Source: Actinomycetota bacterium
Lineage (GTDB): Bacteria; Actinomycetota; CADDZG01; WHSQ01
DNA length: 13,414 nucleotides
NCBI GenBank assembly: GCA_016781115.1
Contig: JADDQX010000051.1
Coordinates: 1-13,414, forward strand
Reading direction: 5' to 3'
Of the stretch, positions 12,678 through 13,414 are shown in pieces (position 1 is the first letter of the stretch; each line of letters opens with the position of its first letter). A program made the translations under genes and the position numbers. The notes below the pieces were generated by a model. The model was not told where the DNA came from and ran no database searches. It worked only from the letters and a program-made list of their open reading frames with translations.

Positions 12678-13414
12678 ATGCTGAGACCCATCTCCAAGCT
12701 GGTCGTGGGGTCGCTCGTCGTCGCTGCGGGCGCCTCGTCGTCGTCTGCCCTCAGCGCAGCGGCGGGGCCGGTTCAGCCTTACGGCGCACGCGACGGAGCG
12801 ATCACCGCATTGAACGTGCTTCCTCCCGGCCAGGGGCGCTACCAGAGCGGCCCGGAGCAGGCCACCCGCCAACAGAGCCCCCACAACAGCGACCAGATCG
12901 AGCTCTACGAGCGGATGGTGCAGGGCGCGCCCGACATCACGGAGGAGCAGCTTGGTCGGTACTTCAAGGACGCCACGTTCGGCGTCAAGCCGGACGACAT
13001 CGAGCGCGAGTACTCGCCGCGCGAGGGCGTGGTCGTGCTGCGGGACAAGAGCTTCGGCGTCCCGCACGTCTACGGCACCACCCGCGCCGATACGTTGTTC
13101 GGGGCGGGCTACGTCTCCGCCGAGGACCGTCTCTTCATGATGGACGTACTGCGACACGTAGGACGCGGCCGCCTAAGCGAGTTCCTCGGCGCCTCCGAGT
13201 CAAACCTCGCCAGTGATCGAGCCGTCTATCGCTCCTCTGGTTACAGCGAGGAAGAGCTGCAAGCGATGGTGGACCGGCTGAAGAAGCTCGGTGGCGACCT
13301 GGGCGAGACCGCATTCGCGGATCTCGCGGCGTATGTCGACGGGGTCAATCAGTACATCAAGGAAGCTCGCACCGACCCGAACAAGTTGCCGGCCGAGTAC
13401 GAGGCCCTTCAGAT
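12678..13414 (+). CDS. Penicillin-acylase-family (Ntn) hydrolase, N-terminal part, cut by window end
   Basis: The frame is open from ATG 12678 to the last base (245 codons). A signal peptide (MLRPISKLVVGSLVVAAGASSSSALSAAA) points to export. From about residue 114 the sequence VVVLRDKSFGVPHVYGTTRADTLFGAGYVSAEDRLFMMDVLRHVGRGRLSEFLG (shown here in outline: RDKSFGVPHVYG, GAGYVSAEDRLFMMD, GRGRLSEFLG) matches the alpha-subunit start of penicillin G acylase and related acyl-homoserine-lactone acylases. These are made as precursors that cut themselves before a catalytic Ser; that site lies beyond the window. The ribosome site is GAGAGGA six or so bases upstream. An extended linker of about 85 residues between signal and catalytic core is longer than in the classic enzymes. 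The substrate cannot be told. Confidence 0.88.
   Translation, partial: MLRPISKLVVGSLVVAAGASSSSALSAAAGPVQPYGARDGAITALNVLPPGQGRYQSGPEQATRQQSPHNSDQIELYERMVQGAPDITEEQLGRYFKDATFGVKPDDIEREYSPREGVVVLRDKSFGVPHVYGTTRADTLFGAGYVSAEDRLFMMDVLRHVGRGRLSEFLGASESNLASDRAVYRSSGYSEEELQAMVDRLKKLGGDLGETAFADLAAYVDGVNQYIKEARTDPNKLPAEYEALQ

Overview
The window is high-GC DNA with densely packed, overlapping genes and frequent GTG starts. It almost certainly comes from an actinobacterium (Actinomycetota). The strongest clue is the order mec-cysO-cysM-murI-(metallo-beta-lactamase)-rph-rdgB, which from memory matches the Mycobacterium tuberculosis Rv1334-Rv1341 neighbourhood minus a rhomboid gene. The lineage cannot be fixed from sequence alone.

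Layout. Positions 1-306 hold three copies of what looks like the 3' end of a tmRNA (ssrA) gene, each followed by a terminator-like hairpin; two are an exact 75-bp tandem repeat. On the minus strand follow a YihY/BrkB membrane protein and a one-finger C2H2 protein. On the plus strand come an exported DUF2330-like protein and a translationally coupled cupredoxin. A soluble GAF histidine kinase (minus) is divergent from the main operon.

Main operon (4389-10042, plus): selD, mec, cysO, cysM, murI, an Rv1339-like metallo-beta-lactamase-fold phosphodiesterase, rph and rdgB. Most junctions overlap by 1-7 nt. selD appears to encode a selenoprotein. Its true start is a GTG at 4389 behind a near-perfect Shine-Dalgarno, and an in-frame TGA at 4434-4436 sits at the catalytic Cys/Sec position of the glycine-rich loop. 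A hairpin with a GGUCU loop 32 nt downstream is a good bacterial SECIS candidate. A conventional gene call would start at an internal TTG (4473) and lose the active site. mec, cysO and cysM form the CysO thiocarboxylate route to cysteine, so selenophosphate synthesis and protein-bound sulfur delivery share a transcript. A structured 92-nt spacer precedes cysO.

Right part: a HisN-like phosphatase (minus), a 43-residue metallothionein-like protein behind a hairpin leader, tRNA-Leu(UAG) (minus), and an RsbW-like ATPase. An in-frame cysteine-rich CWC reading frame without a usual start codon follows directly after the ATPase stop. Then come a LURP-one/scramblase-related gene split by an apparent single-base frameshift, and the N-terminal part of an exported penicillin-acylase-family hydrolase cut by the window edge.

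All family calls were made by eye from motifs and remembered homologues; no search was run.
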